Shown: positions 7,710-16,950, counted from the first letter of the stretch. The stretch: 64,000 nucleotides of DNA from Actinoplanes lutulentus (GCF_003259845.1 NZ_QLMJ01000019.1:165865-229864); one strand, 5' to 3'. The notes: a model not told the origin generated them from the letters alone. Numbers and translations: made by a program.

Positions 7710-9023
7710 TTACGGGAGGGGCAGTAGGTGGGCTGGGGTGTTGGGGGTCCAGGTGGCGGGGAGGACTGCCAGGGCGTCGGCGGTGGCTGCGGCGTGCAGG
7801 CCGGCCGGGGTGGAGCCCTGGATGATGTGGGCTGACACGCCGGCCCAGGTCACCGGGACTATTCGGGCGGTTTCTGGGGTCAGCTTCGCGGTTCCGGTGA
7901 CCGGGGCTGTCAGGGACGGCTTGGTGGGGCGGCCTGCCAGCGTCTCCAGGAGCGGCTCTAGCAGGGTCAGGGCTGCTACCAGGCCGGCGAACGGGTTGCC
8001 GGGCAGGCTTACCACCCAGCGGCCGTCCGGTAATTCGGCCAGGGCCTGGGGGTGGCCCGGGCGGCAGGCTACGCCTCGCACGTGCCAGGTCGCGGAGCGT
8101 TCGGTCAGCAGGGTGTGCAGGTGGTCGGCGGCGCCCGCTGAAGAAGAGCCGCTCACCACGATCACGTCGGTGGCGGTACGGTCCAGCGCGGCGGCCAGGG
8201 TTGACGGGTCGTCCGGTTGGTGGTGGCTCGCGGTCAGGACTCCCCCGGCTCGGGTGGTGATCGCGGTGACCAGGCCGGTGAACGAGTCGCGGACCTGGCC
8301 CGGTCCGGGTGTGCCCTCGGAGATGACCTCGTCGCCGGTGACCAGCAGGGTGACGGTCGGCGGGCGGTGGGTGATCACGTCGTCGACGCCGGCCTGGACG
8401 GCGGCCGCGGCCAGGGTCGCGGTGACGATGCGGCCGGGAGGCGACACGAGAGCGCCGACGGCCAGGGTCTCCCCGGTGCGCCGGATGTGCGTGCGCCCCC
8501 GGACCACCCCGGAAACCGTCCGGCCCGGCTGAAAACGATCAGACCGAGAGAGCGGCCGCCCTAGCTGCGAACTATCAGACCGAGAAAGCGGCCCGTCTAC
8601 CTGCGAACTATCAGACCGAGAAATCGGCCGGCCCTCGACCGCCGACTCCTCGTAAGGGAGGACGGCTGTTGTGCCCGGCGGGACCGGAGCGCCTGTCGCG
8701 ATCTCCATCGCCTCGCCCGGGGAGAGCGACGGCAAGGTGTCAAACCCCCCGGCCAGCAGCAGGCCGGTGATCGACCACGGGGGCTCGCCGGACACCGCGA
8801 ACCCGTCCATCGCTGCGTTGTCGAAGGCGGGCACTGGGCGTACGCAAGCAATGGGCGAGGCCAGGACCTGGCCGCCTGCCTGGACCACCGGGGTTTTCCG
8901 GCCGGGCAGCGGGCGGGCGATCTCGCGAGCGAGGGCGTGTGCGTGCGGCCACGGCATCATCGGGTCAGTGGACCGGGCGGTCGTGTCGGGCTCGTGCCGG
9001 CCGTGCTGCGGGGACGCGACCAA
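7710..9023 (-). CDS. moeA: Molybdopterin molybdotransferase MoeA
   Basis: MoeA inserts molybdate into adenylylated molybdopterin, the last step of basic Mo-cofactor assembly in the cytoplasm. The protein has the N-terminal SPIACVRPVPAFDNAAMDGFAV block (about 56-76), the MoaB/Mog-like domain with LLVTGDEVISEG and DVIVVSGSSSAG, and the SLPGNPFAGLVA motif near 350. The C-terminal MoeA-IV beta domain is short but present. The start is uncertain: a TTG at 9023 has GGGGAGAG just upstream, while ATG codons at 8960 and 8957 lack a clear site. An unusual insert between domains is made of three 12-residue copies of GRPLSRSDSSQ-like sequence. The gene is divergent from the FAD protein and modABC. Confidence 0.9.
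   Translation of the reverse strand: MVASPQHGRHEPDTTARSTDPMMPWPHAHALAREIARPLPGRKTPVVQAGGQVLASPIACVRPVPAFDNAAMDGFAVSGEPPWSITGLLLAGGFDTLPSLSPGEAMEIATGAPVPPGTTAVLPYEESAVEGRPISRSDSSQVDGPLSRSDSSQLGRPLSRSDRFQPGRTVSGVVRGRTHIRRTGETLAVGALVSPPGRIVTATLAAAAVQAGVDDVITHRPPTVTLLVTGDEVISEGTPGPGQVRDSFTGLVTAITTRAGGVLTASHHQPDDPSTLAAALDRTATDVIVVSGSSSAGAADHLHTLLTERSATWHVRGVACRPGHPQALAELPDGRWVVSLPGNPFAGLVAALTLLEPLLETLAGRPTKPSLTAPVTGTAKLTPETARIVPVTWAGVSAHIIQGSTPAGLHAAATADALAVLPATWTPNTPAHLLPLP
8531..8638 (-). repeat. Three 36-bp tandem repeats inside moeA
   Basis: Units lie at 8531-8566, 8567-8602 and 8603-8638, sharing the core ACTATCAGACCGAGAAA. They are in frame and encode three copies of a 12-residue serine/arginine peptide. 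The length keeps the MoeA frame intact, so copy number can vary without breaking the gene. Confidence 0.85.
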
Positions 9024-9158
9024 GATCTCTCCCCGCGAACCATCCGATTGTGCCGACTCGCCATGGTAACCGGCCGGAAACGGACGCCACGCCCGGCGAA
9101 AAACTGGTCGGTCAGCTGCGGATGCTGCTCTGTTAACCTTCTCGTCTCATGCTCGCAT

Positions 9159-9179
9159 AGCCTACAAAAACTATAGGCT
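9159..9179. promoter_or_regulatory. Candidate operator between moeA and the FAD/modABC genes
   Basis: AGCCTA and TAGGCT form an inverted repeat around a 9-base A-rich spacer, in a short AT-rich island within the divergent gap. The position would let one regulator control both directions. A ModE-like molybdate sensor is an attractive owner, but the sequence does not match the enterobacterial ModE site and no modE gene is in the window. Confidence 0.4.
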
Positions 9180-9278
9180 TTATGGTTTGCTGAGAGCAGC
9201 GCAGAGTGGCGCCGGACCATGGGAGGACAACATGCCAAGCGTCTGTACCAAGCGGCCATCGAACCGGGTGGATGCACG

Positions 9279-10649
9279 GTGACCAGCACCGTTGTCCGCG
9301 GGAGGGTGACCGAGCCCCATCCCGGGACCCGCACGGAGGTGGTCGCGATCGTCGGCGGCGGCGCGAGTGGAGCGCTTGCCGTCCGCTCCGTCCTGACAAA
9401 TACCACATGGCGGGCAGTCCTCGTCGCGCCTGAGGCGCAGCCCGGCCGGGGTGTCGCCTACGGCGCCGCCGAGCCGTGGCACGTGCTCAACTCCCGGGCC
9501 GCCGCGATGAGCGTCGACTCCGCCGACCCGCTGCACCTTGTCCGCTGGCGACACGAGCGCGGCATGGCCGCCGAGCCCACCGACTTCCTGCCCCGGGCTG
9601 ACTTCGGCGACTATCTCGCCGACCAGTTCGTCGAGGCCACGAAGGCAGCCGGTGACCGATTCCAGCACCACCTCGCCACCGCCACGTCGATCCGGCGGCA
9701 CGAGGGCGGCTTCCTGGTCTCCGACGACTCGGGCTGCCACACCTATGCCGACCAGGTGATCCTCGCGGTCGGCAACCCCACGCTGACCAGGCCCGCGGCC
9801 ATCGGCGACGAGGCGTTCCGCAGCTTCGAGTACATCAACGACCCCTGGGCGTTCGGCGCCCTCGACGCGGTGCCCGCCGACCAGCCGGTGCTGCTGATCG
9901 GAACCGGTCTGACCGCGATCGACGTGGCCCTCACGCTCACCGCGAACGGCCGCCGCACCCCCGTCGAGGCCCTGTCCCGGCGCGGCCTGGTGCCTCGCGA
10001 GCACCCCGAGCTTCCGCCCACGGCGACCGCTTTTGATCTGCCGGCTTCAGCGACCTTGCGGCCGCTGCTGCGCCGGGTGCGCCAGGAGATCGCCGCCGGC
10101 TCCGACTGGGTCGCCGTGATGGATTTCGTACGCACGAAAGCTGACGAGCTCTGGGCCGCCCTGGACACGGCCGCTCAGGAGCGGTTCCTGCGCCATTGTC
10201 ACCGGTTCTGGGAGGTCCACCGGCACCGCATGGCCCCGCCGGTCGCGGCGCGCATCGCCGAGCTGCGCCAGGAGGGCACCCTGCAGGCCCGCGCCGGCCG
10301 GCTCACTTCGGTCGTCCCGCACCCGGACGGCGGTCTGACCGTCCAGGTCGAGGGCGAGGAGCCACGACGGTACGGCGCGGTCGTCAACTGCACCGGCCCG
10401 GGATCGCTGCCGGGCGCGGCCGGACCGCTGGCCGCCGGACTGCTGCGCGACGGCCTGCTGCGTCCCGGCCCGCACGGCCTCGGCATCGACACCGATGACG
10501 ACGGCCGGACCATCGGCGCCGACGGCGAGGTCGAGCAGGGCTTGTGGCTGGTCGGGCCGCTGCGGCGTGGCCGGCGGTGGGAGGCCACGGCCGTTCCGGA
10601 GATCCGGGGTCAGGTCGAACAATTGACCGCCAGCATGCAGATGCAATAG
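9279..10649 (+). CDS. FAD/NAD(P)-binding protein
   Basis: The protein opens with a dinucleotide-binding motif VVAIVGGGASGALAVRSVL and has a second one, VLLIGTGLTAIDVALTL, near the middle. This layout fits the FAD-NAD(P)-binding family often annotated as YdhS/hydroxyacylglutathione-type oxidoreductase-like. GRGVAYGAAEPWHVLNSRAA is typical of that family. The later VNCTGPGSLPG segment supports an FAD-linked monooxygenase or reductase fold. I prefer GTG 9279, which starts just before VTSTVVRGR; a GTG-type start at 9219 is possible. It precedes modA by 72 bp, so it may be cotranscribed with molybdate transport, perhaps acting on a Mo-linked substrate. That link is inference from position only. 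Confidence 0.75.
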   Translation: MTSTVVRGRVTEPHPGTRTEVVAIVGGGASGALAVRSVLTNTTWRAVLVAPEAQPGRGVAYGAAEPWHVLNSRAAAMSVDSADPLHLVRWRHERGMAAEPTDFLPRADFGDYLADQFVEATKAAGDRFQHHLATATSIRRHEGGFLVSDDSGCHTYADQVILAVGNPTLTRPAAIGDEAFRSFEYINDPWAFGALDAVPADQPVLLIGTGLTAIDVALTLTANGRRTPVEALSRRGLVPREHPELPPTATAFDLPASATLRPLLRRVRQEIAAGSDWVAVMDFVRTKADELWAALDTAAQERFLRHCHRFWEVHRHRMAPPVAARIAELRQEGTLQARAGRLTSVVPHPDGGLTVQVEGEEPRRYGAVVNCTGPGSLPGAAGPLAAGLLRDGLLRPGPHGLGIDTDDDGRTIGADGEVEQGLWLVGPLRRGRRWEATAVPEIRGQVEQLTASMQMQ

Positions 10650-10721
10650 CGGAAGCCGACACCGAACTGGTGTCTGCGATCACGGTGACGCACTTACGGC
10701 CGCATCTGCGGAGCCGTTACA

Positions 10722-11507
10722 GTGATCGCCGTGAAAACGCTTCGTTTCGCCGTGGCCGGGCTCGCTGTGCTTCTCACCGCGAGCCTGGCCGCCTGCGGCG
10801 GTAAGACCGACAACTCGGCCGGCTCAGCGGCAACGCCGTCCAAAGGCGGGGCGGTCATCGTCTTCGCGGCCGCCTCACTGACCGAGTCGTTCACCACACT
10901 CGGCAAGCAGTTCGAGTCGGCGAACCCGGGCAGCACGGTGACGTTCAACTTCGGCGGCAGCTCGGCGCTCGCCACCCAGATCAACGAGGGCGCGCCGGCC
11001 GACGTCTTCGCCTCGGCCTCGCCGAAGAACATGCAGGTCGTCACGGACGCCGGCACCCCCACCACGTTCGTGAAGAACCAGCTGGTCATCGCGGTCAGCA
11101 AGGGCAACACGAAAGGCATCACCGGGCTGGCCGACCTGACCAAGGCCGACCTGAAGGTGGCGCTCTGCGCCGAGACGGTTCCGTGCGGCGCCGCTGCGAA
11201 GACCGCCATCGAGGCGGCCGGCGTGAAGGTCACCCCGGTGACCCTGGAGCAGGACGTGAAAGCGGCCCTCTCCAAGGTGAAGCTCGGTGAGGTCGACGCC
11301 GCGCTGGTCTACCGCACCGACGCGAAGGCCTCGGCCACCGACGTCGACGCGGTCGAGTTCCCGGAGTCGGCCAAGGCGATCAACGACTACCCGATCACCG
11401 TGCTGAAAAGCGCTGAGAACGCGGCCGGTGGGCAGGCGTTCGTCGACTACGTGTTGTCCGCCGAGGGCACGAAGGTTCTCACCGAAGCCGGTTTCCAGGC
11501 ACCCTGA
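10722..11507 (+). CDS. modA: Molybdate ABC transporter substrate-binding lipoprotein ModA
   Basis: The 261-residue protein begins with a lipoprotein signal ending in the lipobox SLAAC (cysteine about residue 25). The body VIVFAAASLTESFTTLGKQF and the later FNFGGSSALATQINEGAPAD are hallmark ModA motifs that line the oxyanion pocket. It captures molybdate (or tungstate) outside the membrane and passes it to ModB. GTG 10722 has GCGGAG about 8 bases upstream; a second GTG at 10731 is possible. Only 5 bp separate its stop from modB. Confidence 0.93.
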   Translation: MIAVKTLRFAVAGLAVLLTASLAACGGKTDNSAGSAATPSKGGAVIVFAAASLTESFTTLGKQFESANPGSTVTFNFGGSSALATQINEGAPADVFASASPKNMQVVTDAGTPTTFVKNQLVIAVSKGNTKGITGLADLTKADLKVALCAETVPCGAAAKTAIEAAGVKVTPVTLEQDVKAALSKVKLGEVDAALVYRTDAKASATDVDAVEFPESAKAINDYPITVLKSAENAAGGQAFVDYVLSAEGTKVLTEAGFQAP

Positions 11508-11512
11508 TCATC

Positions 11513-12307
11513 GTGAGAAACCGGCGTCTCGGCGTACCCCTGCCGTTGCTCCTGCCGGCAGCACTGGGACTCGTCTTCCTGGTGCTGCCACTGGTGGGGT
11601 TGTTAGCGCGTACCCCATGGTCGTCGCTCGTGGAACGGCTCGCAGAGCCCGGAGTGCTGATGGCCTTGCGCCTTTCGCTGTTGACCGCGAGTGTCGCGAC
11701 CCTGGTGTGTCTCGTGCTCGGCGTGCCGCTCGCGTGGTTGCTGGCACGCGTCGAGTTTCCCGGGCGGCGCGTGGTGCGCGCGCTGATCACCGTGCCGCTG
11801 GTGCTGCCGCCGGTGGTCGGTGGCATCGCGCTGCTGCTCGCTCTCGGGCGGCGCGGGCTGGTCGGATCGTGGCTGGATGAGACGTTCGGGATCACGCTGC
11901 CGTTCACGACGGCCGGGGTGGTGATCGCCGAGGCGTTCGTGGCGCTGCCGTTCCTGGTGATCTCGGTGGAGGGCGCGCTGCGCGGAGCTGACTCCCGCTA
12001 TGAAGAAGCCGCCGCTACGCTCGGCGCGACGCCCTGGGTGAGGTTCACGCATGTGACGTTGCCGCTGGTCGCGCCGGGGATCGCGGCGGGGGCGGTGCTC
12101 TGCTGGGCGCGGGCGCTCGGTGAGTTCGGGGCGACGATCACGTTCGCCGGGAACTATCCGGGGATCACGCAGACGATGCCGCTCGCCGTTTATCAGACGA
12201 TGGAGAGCGGTGATCTGGAGGGAGCTGTGGTGCTGAGCCTGATCCTGCTCACGGTGTCGGTGACGATCCTGGCGGCGTTGCGTGACAAGTGGCTGACGGC
12301 GCCGTGA
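11513..12307 (+). CDS. modB: Molybdate ABC transporter permease ModB
   Basis: A 264-residue inner-membrane protein with about six hydrophobic helices. The cytoplasmic EAA loop EEAAATLGATPWVRFTHV, near residue 162, is the coupling site for the ATPase. Length and the final LPLAVYQTMESGDLEGA block are typical of ModB. The start is GTG and the stop overlaps the modC start in GTGA, so translation is coupled. Confidence 0.93.
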   Translation: MRNRRLGVPLPLLLPAALGLVFLVLPLVGLLARTPWSSLVERLAEPGVLMALRLSLLTASVATLVCLVLGVPLAWLLARVEFPGRRVVRALITVPLVLPPVVGGIALLLALGRRGLVGSWLDETFGITLPFTTAGVVIAEAFVALPFLVISVEGALRGADSRYEEAAATLGATPWVRFTHVTLPLVAPGIAAGAVLCWARALGEFGATITFAGNYPGITQTMPLAVYQTMESGDLEGAVVLSLILLTVSVTILAALRDKWLTAP

Positions 12308-13344
12308 GCCTTGTCGACGCCCATGTGGTGGCCTCGCGGGGTTCGTTCGAGCTCGACATCCGGCTGACGATTGCAGCCGGCGAGACCGTGGCGCTACTGG
12401 GGCCGAACGGCGCCGGAAAAACCACGACTTTGCGCGCCCTGGCGGGTTTATCCGATTTGTCGGGTGGGTTTGTGCGACTGGACGGCAGGGATCTGACCTC
12501 CGCCCCACCCGAGAACCGGCCGATCGGCGTCGTCTTCCAGGACTACCTGCTGTTTCCGCACCTCAGCGCCCGGGACAACGTGGCTTTCGGCCCGCGGCGG
12601 CATGGTGTTGATCGCCGGCCCGCGCACGAGATCGCCGACCGCTGGCTGGACCGGGTCGGACTCGCCTCCTTCTCCCGGCGCAAACCGCGGCAGCTCTCCG
12701 GCGGGCAGGCGCAGCGGGTGGCCCTGGCGCGGGCGCTCGCCGTCGACCCGCTGCTGCTCCTGCTCGACGAGCCGCTCGCCGCGCTGGATGCTCGGACCCG
12801 CCTGGAGACCCGGGGTGAGCTGCGGCGACACCTGGCGGCACACCCCGGTGCCACGCTGCTGGTCACGCACGATCCGCTGGACGCGCTGGTCCTCGCCGAC
12901 CGGCTTGTCGTGATCGAGAACGGCCGGGTCGTGCAGGAGGGCGACGCCGCCACGATCACCTCGCAGCCGCGGACTGATTACGTGGCGCGGCTCGTCGGAC
13001 TGAACCTGTATCAGGGGCGGGGTGACGGGCACACGGTGGTTCTCGGGGGTGGGTTCGCGCTGTCCACCACGGATGTCGTCAACGGTGACGCGTTCGTGGC
13101 GTTCCCGCCGTCCGCGGTGGCCCTGCACCTGTCGGCGCCGGACGGGAGCCCCCGCAACACGTGGCAGGCCGTGCTGAGCGACATCCAGCGGCACGGCGAC
13201 AGCCTGCGGGTCACCCTGGACGGGCCGATCACCGTGGCCGCCGACATCACACCGGCGGCCGCGGCCCAGCTGCACCTCGAACCGGGGATGCAGATCTGGG
13301 TGGCCGTGAAGGCCACCGAGACCCGGGCTTACCCCGCCGACTGA
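12304..13344 (+). CDS. modC: Molybdate ABC transporter ATPase ModC
   Basis: A 346-residue ATP-binding subunit powering molybdate import. Walker A is GPNGAGKTT (33-41), the signature is LSGGQAQRVALARAL, and Walker B is LLLLLDEPLAALD with the following H-loop LVTHD. The C-terminal 80 residues form a TOBE-type domain (FVAFPPSAVALHLSAPDGSP) that senses oxyanion in this family. I chose GTG 12304 because it overlaps the modB stop; an upstream in-frame start would run into modB. Its end overlaps the convergent ABC permease gene by 16 bp. Confidence 0.92.
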   Translation: MSLVDAHVVASRGSFELDIRLTIAAGETVALLGPNGAGKTTTLRALAGLSDLSGGFVRLDGRDLTSAPPENRPIGVVFQDYLLFPHLSARDNVAFGPRRHGVDRRPAHEIADRWLDRVGLASFSRRKPRQLSGGQAQRVALARALAVDPLLLLLDEPLAALDARTRLETRGELRRHLAAHPGATLLVTHDPLDALVLADRLVVIENGRVVQEGDAATITSQPRTDYVARLVGLNLYQGRGDGHTVVLGGGFALSTTDVVNGDAFVAFPPSAVALHLSAPDGSPRNTWQAVLSDIQRHGDSLRVTLDGPITVAADITPAAAAQLHLEPGMQIWVAVKATETRAYPAD

Positions 13345-14324
13345 CGGATCCGGCGGAATGCGAGGGCGGCCAACAGCAGGCTGAGTCCGACGAAAATGCC
13401 CAGCTCGATCCACTGGAACGACCAGTACCGGTCGGCCGGGTGGTAGCTGTGGGTGAAGTACAGCTTCTTCTTCGCCTGGCAGTCCTGCTCGGCTCGCATG
13501 TCGTCCTCGCCCATGCACGTCTTCGCGTCCGCAACCGTGAACGGTGACCCGTCCGGCTTGTACAGATCGTTCTCCTCGGACATCGACCAGGAACCGGGGA
13601 TCGTGTATCCGAAGATCCGGCCCCGGACGTCGTTCATCCCCATGCCCTGGATGTTGCGCATCGCCTCCTGGTCCAGGATCACGGTGGCGGTGACCGGCGG
13701 CATGAAGTGCGACCGGATCACGGTGCCCATCAGGACCTGAACCACGGCGAAAACAGCGAGGGTGACGGCCATCGCCAGGACCGTACGCCTCAGCAGCAGC
13801 CCGACGACCGCGCCGAGCAGCACGGCGAACAGCGCGTATCCGAGCGGCGCCACGTTGCGCGAGGCGAACAGCAGCGCGCCGAACCGGTCGCCGTTCACCT
13901 GGTCGAACCGGCTCGCCGACCAGGTCAGCAGGACGCTGAACAGGCCCGTGACAACCACCGCGAACAGGGTGACCAGGCCCAGCTTGACCGCCAGCCAGTG
14001 GGTACGGGTGACACTCTGGTTCCAGACCAGCCGGTGGGTGTTTTCCTCCAGTTCACGGGCGATCAGCGGCGCACCCCAGAACACCCCGGCCAACGCCGGC
14101 ACGGCGATCAGCAACGCCCCGGACAGCCCGACCTGCTCGGCATAGGTGTTGAGGAAGAGCCGCCTCGCCTGATCACAAACGGCCGGCTGGCAGCCGACGA
14201 GATCGTTCTGGTAGGAGCTGCGGATGCTCAGGCCGAGCACCACGAAGTAGATCGCCAGCACCGTCAGCCCGATCAGCGCCGTCAGAGCCGAGCCACGGAA
14301 CTGCCGCCAGGTCAGCCAGATCAC
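13329..14324 (-). CDS. ABC-2-type transporter permease
   Basis: A 331-residue membrane protein with an N-terminal MIWLTWRQFRGSAL start and about six hydrophobic helices (near 17-35, 72-90, 113-135, 165-185, 190-208 and 300-322). A long non-membrane loop of about 80 residues, with two cysteines, lies before the last helix and probably faces outward. It shares this pattern with actinobacterial ABC exporter permeases encoded next to an ATPase. Its start overlaps the ATPase stop by 4 bp. The two genes diverge from a two-component system, which suggests an envelope-stress or antibiotic-responsive exporter; the substrate is unknown. Confidence 0.8.
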   Translation of the reverse strand: MIWLTWRQFRGSALTALIGLTVLAIYFVVLGLSIRSSYQNDLVGCQPAVCDQARRLFLNTYAEQVGLSGALLIAVPALAGVFWGAPLIARELEENTHRLVWNQSVTRTHWLAVKLGLVTLFAVVVTGLFSVLLTWSASRFDQVNGDRFGALLFASRNVAPLGYALFAVLLGAVVGLLLRRTVLAMAVTLAVFAVVQVLMGTVIRSHFMPPVTATVILDQEAMRNIQGMGMNDVRGRIFGYTIPGSWSMSEENDLYKPDGSPFTVADAKTCMGEDDMRAEQDCQAKKKLYFTHSYHPADRYWSFQWIELGIFVGLSLLLAALAFRRIRQSAG

Positions 14325-15037
14325 GACCGCACCTCCGCCCGCATCAGGTAATCGAGGACGAGCTTCTCCAGGCTGGTCTCGTGATGCGCGGCCAGCAGGT
14401 CGTCGACGTCGCCGGCCAGTCGTACCCGCCCGTCGACCAGCACGATCAGGTGGTCGCAGACCTGTTCCAGGTCACCGAGCAGGTGCGAGGAGAGCACCAC
14501 GCTGACGTCGACCTCGGCGACCAGCTCCGACAGATCCAGCAGGAACGTGTGCCGGGCCAGCGGATCCAGGGCGGCGACCGGCTCGTCCAGGATGATCAGT
14601 TCGGCGCGTTTGGCGGCCGCGATGGTCAGCGCGAGCTGGGCCCGCTGGCCGCCGGAGAGCCGGCCGGCTTTCTGATCCGGGTCGAGCCCGAGTTTGCGGA
14701 TCCGGTTCTGCGCCAGCTGAGCGTCCCAGCTCCGATTCAGCCGGGCACCGAGACGCAGATGATCCGCAACGGACAGTGTTCGGTAGACCGGCGCGTCCTG
14801 GGCGACGAAACCAACCCGCGGGAGTTGCGACCCCGGACGCTTGCCCAGTACCTCGATGCTGCCGCTCGTCGGTGCGATCAACCCGCAGGTCAGGCCCAGC
14901 AACGTCGACTTGCCGGCGCCGTTCGGGCCGACCAGCCCGGCGACCCGGCCGGCCGGGATGTCGATGCTGCAGTCCTCCAGCGCCGGATGGCGCCCGTACC
15001 GTTTGCCGAGTCCCTCGGCGTGGATTACCGATGTCAT
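14321..15037 (-). CDS. ABC exporter ATP-binding protein
   Basis: A 238-residue ATPase with Walker A GPNGAGKSTLLGL (37-49), signature LSGGQRAQLALTIAAA and Walker B ELIILDEPVAALD. The late SSHLLGDLEQVCDHLIVL is typical of drug or lantibiotic exporter ATPases. It is first in a two-gene operon, coupled by ATGA to the permease. The short gap of 86 bp to the divergent response regulator probably holds both promoters. Confidence 0.9.
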   Translation of the reverse strand: MTSVIHAEGLGKRYGRHPALEDCSIDIPAGRVAGLVGPNGAGKSTLLGLTCGLIAPTSGSIEVLGKRPGSQLPRVGFVAQDAPVYRTLSVADHLRLGARLNRSWDAQLAQNRIRKLGLDPDQKAGRLSGGQRAQLALTIAAAKRAELIILDEPVAALDPLARHTFLLDLSELVAEVDVSVVLSSHLLGDLEQVCDHLIVLVDGRVRLAGDVDDLLAAHHETSLEKLVLDYLMRAEVRS

Positions 15038-15123
15038 GCCGCAGTTCTAGAGATCGGACGGTCACGGCACGGTCCGCGAATCTGTGACCGCCGTGTGACC
15101 GCTGTGCCGATACGGTCGGACGC

Positions 15124-15777
15124 ATGAGGGTGCTGGTGGCCGAGGATCAACGCGAACTCGCCGACTCGGTGGCACGGGTGCTGCGCCGCGAAGGCATGGC
15201 GGTCGACGTGGCCTACGACGGCACGTCAGCGCTGGAACGCACCACGGTCACCGATTACGACGTCATCGTCCTCGACCGGGACCTGCCCGGGACACACGGT
15301 GACGACGTCTGCCGCACGCTGGTCGCCGGGGACGCGACCGCACGGATCCTGATGCTCACCGCGTCCGGCACGATCGCCGAGCGGGTCGAGGGCCTCGGTC
15401 TCGGCGCCGACGATTACCTGCCCAAGCCTTTCGCGTACGCGGAACTGGTCGCCCGCATCCGCGCGGTGTCCCGCCGAGCGGGACCGACGACTCCCCCGAT
15501 TTTGATCCACCGTGACCTGCGGCTCGACCCGGCGCTGCGGATCGCCACCCGGGCCGGTGAGCGGCTCGCGCTGACGCCCAAGGAGTTCGCCGTGCTGGAG
15601 CATCTGCTGGCCGGCCACGGCCGGGTCGTCTCCGCCGAGGAGCTGCTGGAACGGGTCTGGGACGAGGCTGCCGACCCGTTCACCACCACGGTGAAGGCGA
15701 CGGTGAACCGGCTCCGGGCGAAACTCGGCGATCCCCCGCTGATCGAGACGGTCCCCCGCGCCGGATACCGGATCTGA
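15124..15777 (+). CDS. OmpR-family response regulator
   Basis: The 217-residue protein has a receiver domain (1-115) with the phosphorylated aspartate at 51 in DVIVLDRDLPG, acidic residues at 7-8, and the conserved lysine in DDYLPKPF. A winged-helix DNA-binding domain follows (about 125-217) with LTPKEFAVLEHLL and the ending VPRAGYRI. It controls transcription after phosphorylation by the kinase encoded 1 bp downstream. The divergent ABC exporter is the obvious candidate target. Confidence 0.92.
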   Translation: MRVLVAEDQRELADSVARVLRREGMAVDVAYDGTSALERTTVTDYDVIVLDRDLPGTHGDDVCRTLVAGDATARILMLTASGTIAERVEGLGLGADDYLPKPFAYAELVARIRAVSRRAGPTTPPILIHRDLRLDPALRIATRAGERLALTPKEFAVLEHLLAGHGRVVSAEELLERVWDEAADPFTTTVKATVNRLRAKLGDPPLIETVPRAGYRI

Positions 15778-15778
15778 C

Positions 15779-16831
15779 GTGGTCTCGCACCGGCTCCGCC
15801 TGCGCCTGGCCCTGCTGCTCTGCCTCATGTCGGTGTTCTCCGGCACGGTTCTGCTGGTCCTCATGTGGGCGCTGCCCCGCACCTCGTCGATCGGCCGGCA
15901 GACGACGGTCGTGGGCGAATTCCATCCTGAGATGGCGGTCCCGATCGGCGACCCGGATCCCGATCTGACCCTGCCCGCCGTCGCTCTCGCGCTGCTCGCG
16001 GTGATCACGCTCGCCCTCGGCTGGGCCGTCGCCGGGCGGCTGCTGCACCCGGTCCGGACCATGACCGACCGGCTGCGGCACATCTCCGAACGCAACGTGC
16101 ACGAACGCCTCTCGGTCACCGGCCCGCGCGACGAACTCAAGGACCTCGCGGACACCGTCGACGGCCTGCTCGGCCGGCTGGACCGGGCCTTCGACTCACA
16201 GAAACGGTTCGTCGCCAACGCCGCGCACGAGCTGCGCACCCCGCTCACGGTCGAGCACGCCCTGCTGGAAGAGCCACTGATCGACGCCAATGCGACAGTG
16301 GAGTCTTACCGGGAGAACTTCGAACGGCTCCTCGCCATCAGCGACCAGCGTGCCCGCCTGCTGGAGTCGCTGCTCACGCTCGCGAGCAGCGAGAACGGCC
16401 GGATCGCGGGCACACCGATCGATCTCGGCACTGTCCTCACGACGGTTCTCAACGACCGCGACACCTCAGGATTGCGGGTCACCACCAAGATCGCGCCGGC
16501 CTGGATCATCGGCGATCCCGCGCTGATCGAGCGTCTGGTCGCCAACCTGTGCGACAACGCCATCCATTACAACGTGCCGGGCGGCGCGATCGAGGCCGAA
16601 ACCCGCCGCGGCTCGCTCGCCATCGCCAACACCGGCCCGTCCGTTCCGGCCGAGCAGGTGGACCGGCTCTTCGAGCCGTTCCACCGGTTGCATCGGGTCG
16701 CGGACGACGGCCACCAGGGCTTAGGGCTTTCGATCGTACGCGCGATCGCCACCGCCCACGAAGCGAAGACAACCGCTCGTCCCCGCCCGGACGGTGGCCT
16801 CAGCATCACCGTCACATTCCCCGTGGATTGA
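15779..16831 (+). CDS. Sensor histidine kinase
   Basis: A 350-residue membrane kinase. Two transmembrane helices (about 9-32 and 65-86) flank a short external loop of about 30 residues. A HAMP linker follows, then the dimerisation helix with the phosphorylated histidine at 150 in NAAHELRTPLT, then an ATPase domain with NLCDNAIHYN, a weak G1 box (IANTGPSVP) and GLGLSIVRAIA. The tiny sensory loop is typical of intramembrane-sensing kinases tied to ABC exporters (family knowledge), which fits the divergent exporter genes. Confidence 0.9.
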   Translation: MVSHRLRLRLALLLCLMSVFSGTVLLVLMWALPRTSSIGRQTTVVGEFHPEMAVPIGDPDPDLTLPAVALALLAVITLALGWAVAGRLLHPVRTMTDRLRHISERNVHERLSVTGPRDELKDLADTVDGLLGRLDRAFDSQKRFVANAAHELRTPLTVEHALLEEPLIDANATVESYRENFERLLAISDQRARLLESLLTLASSENGRIAGTPIDLGTVLTTVLNDRDTSGLRVTTKIAPAWIIGDPALIERLVANLCDNAIHYNVPGGAIEAETRRGSLAIANTGPSVPAEQVDRLFEPFHRLHRVADDGHQGLGLSIVRAIATAHEAKTTARPRPDGGLSITVTFPVD

Positions 16832-16950
16832 CCGCCACCGGGTCGCTTGGTTCACGCTGGGCGCGACGATTTTCGGGGCGGTGGGCGTACCCATGGCATC
16901 GTGGAAGCTGGCACAGGCACATCGCCGGCGCAGGGCGACGGCCTGAACCA

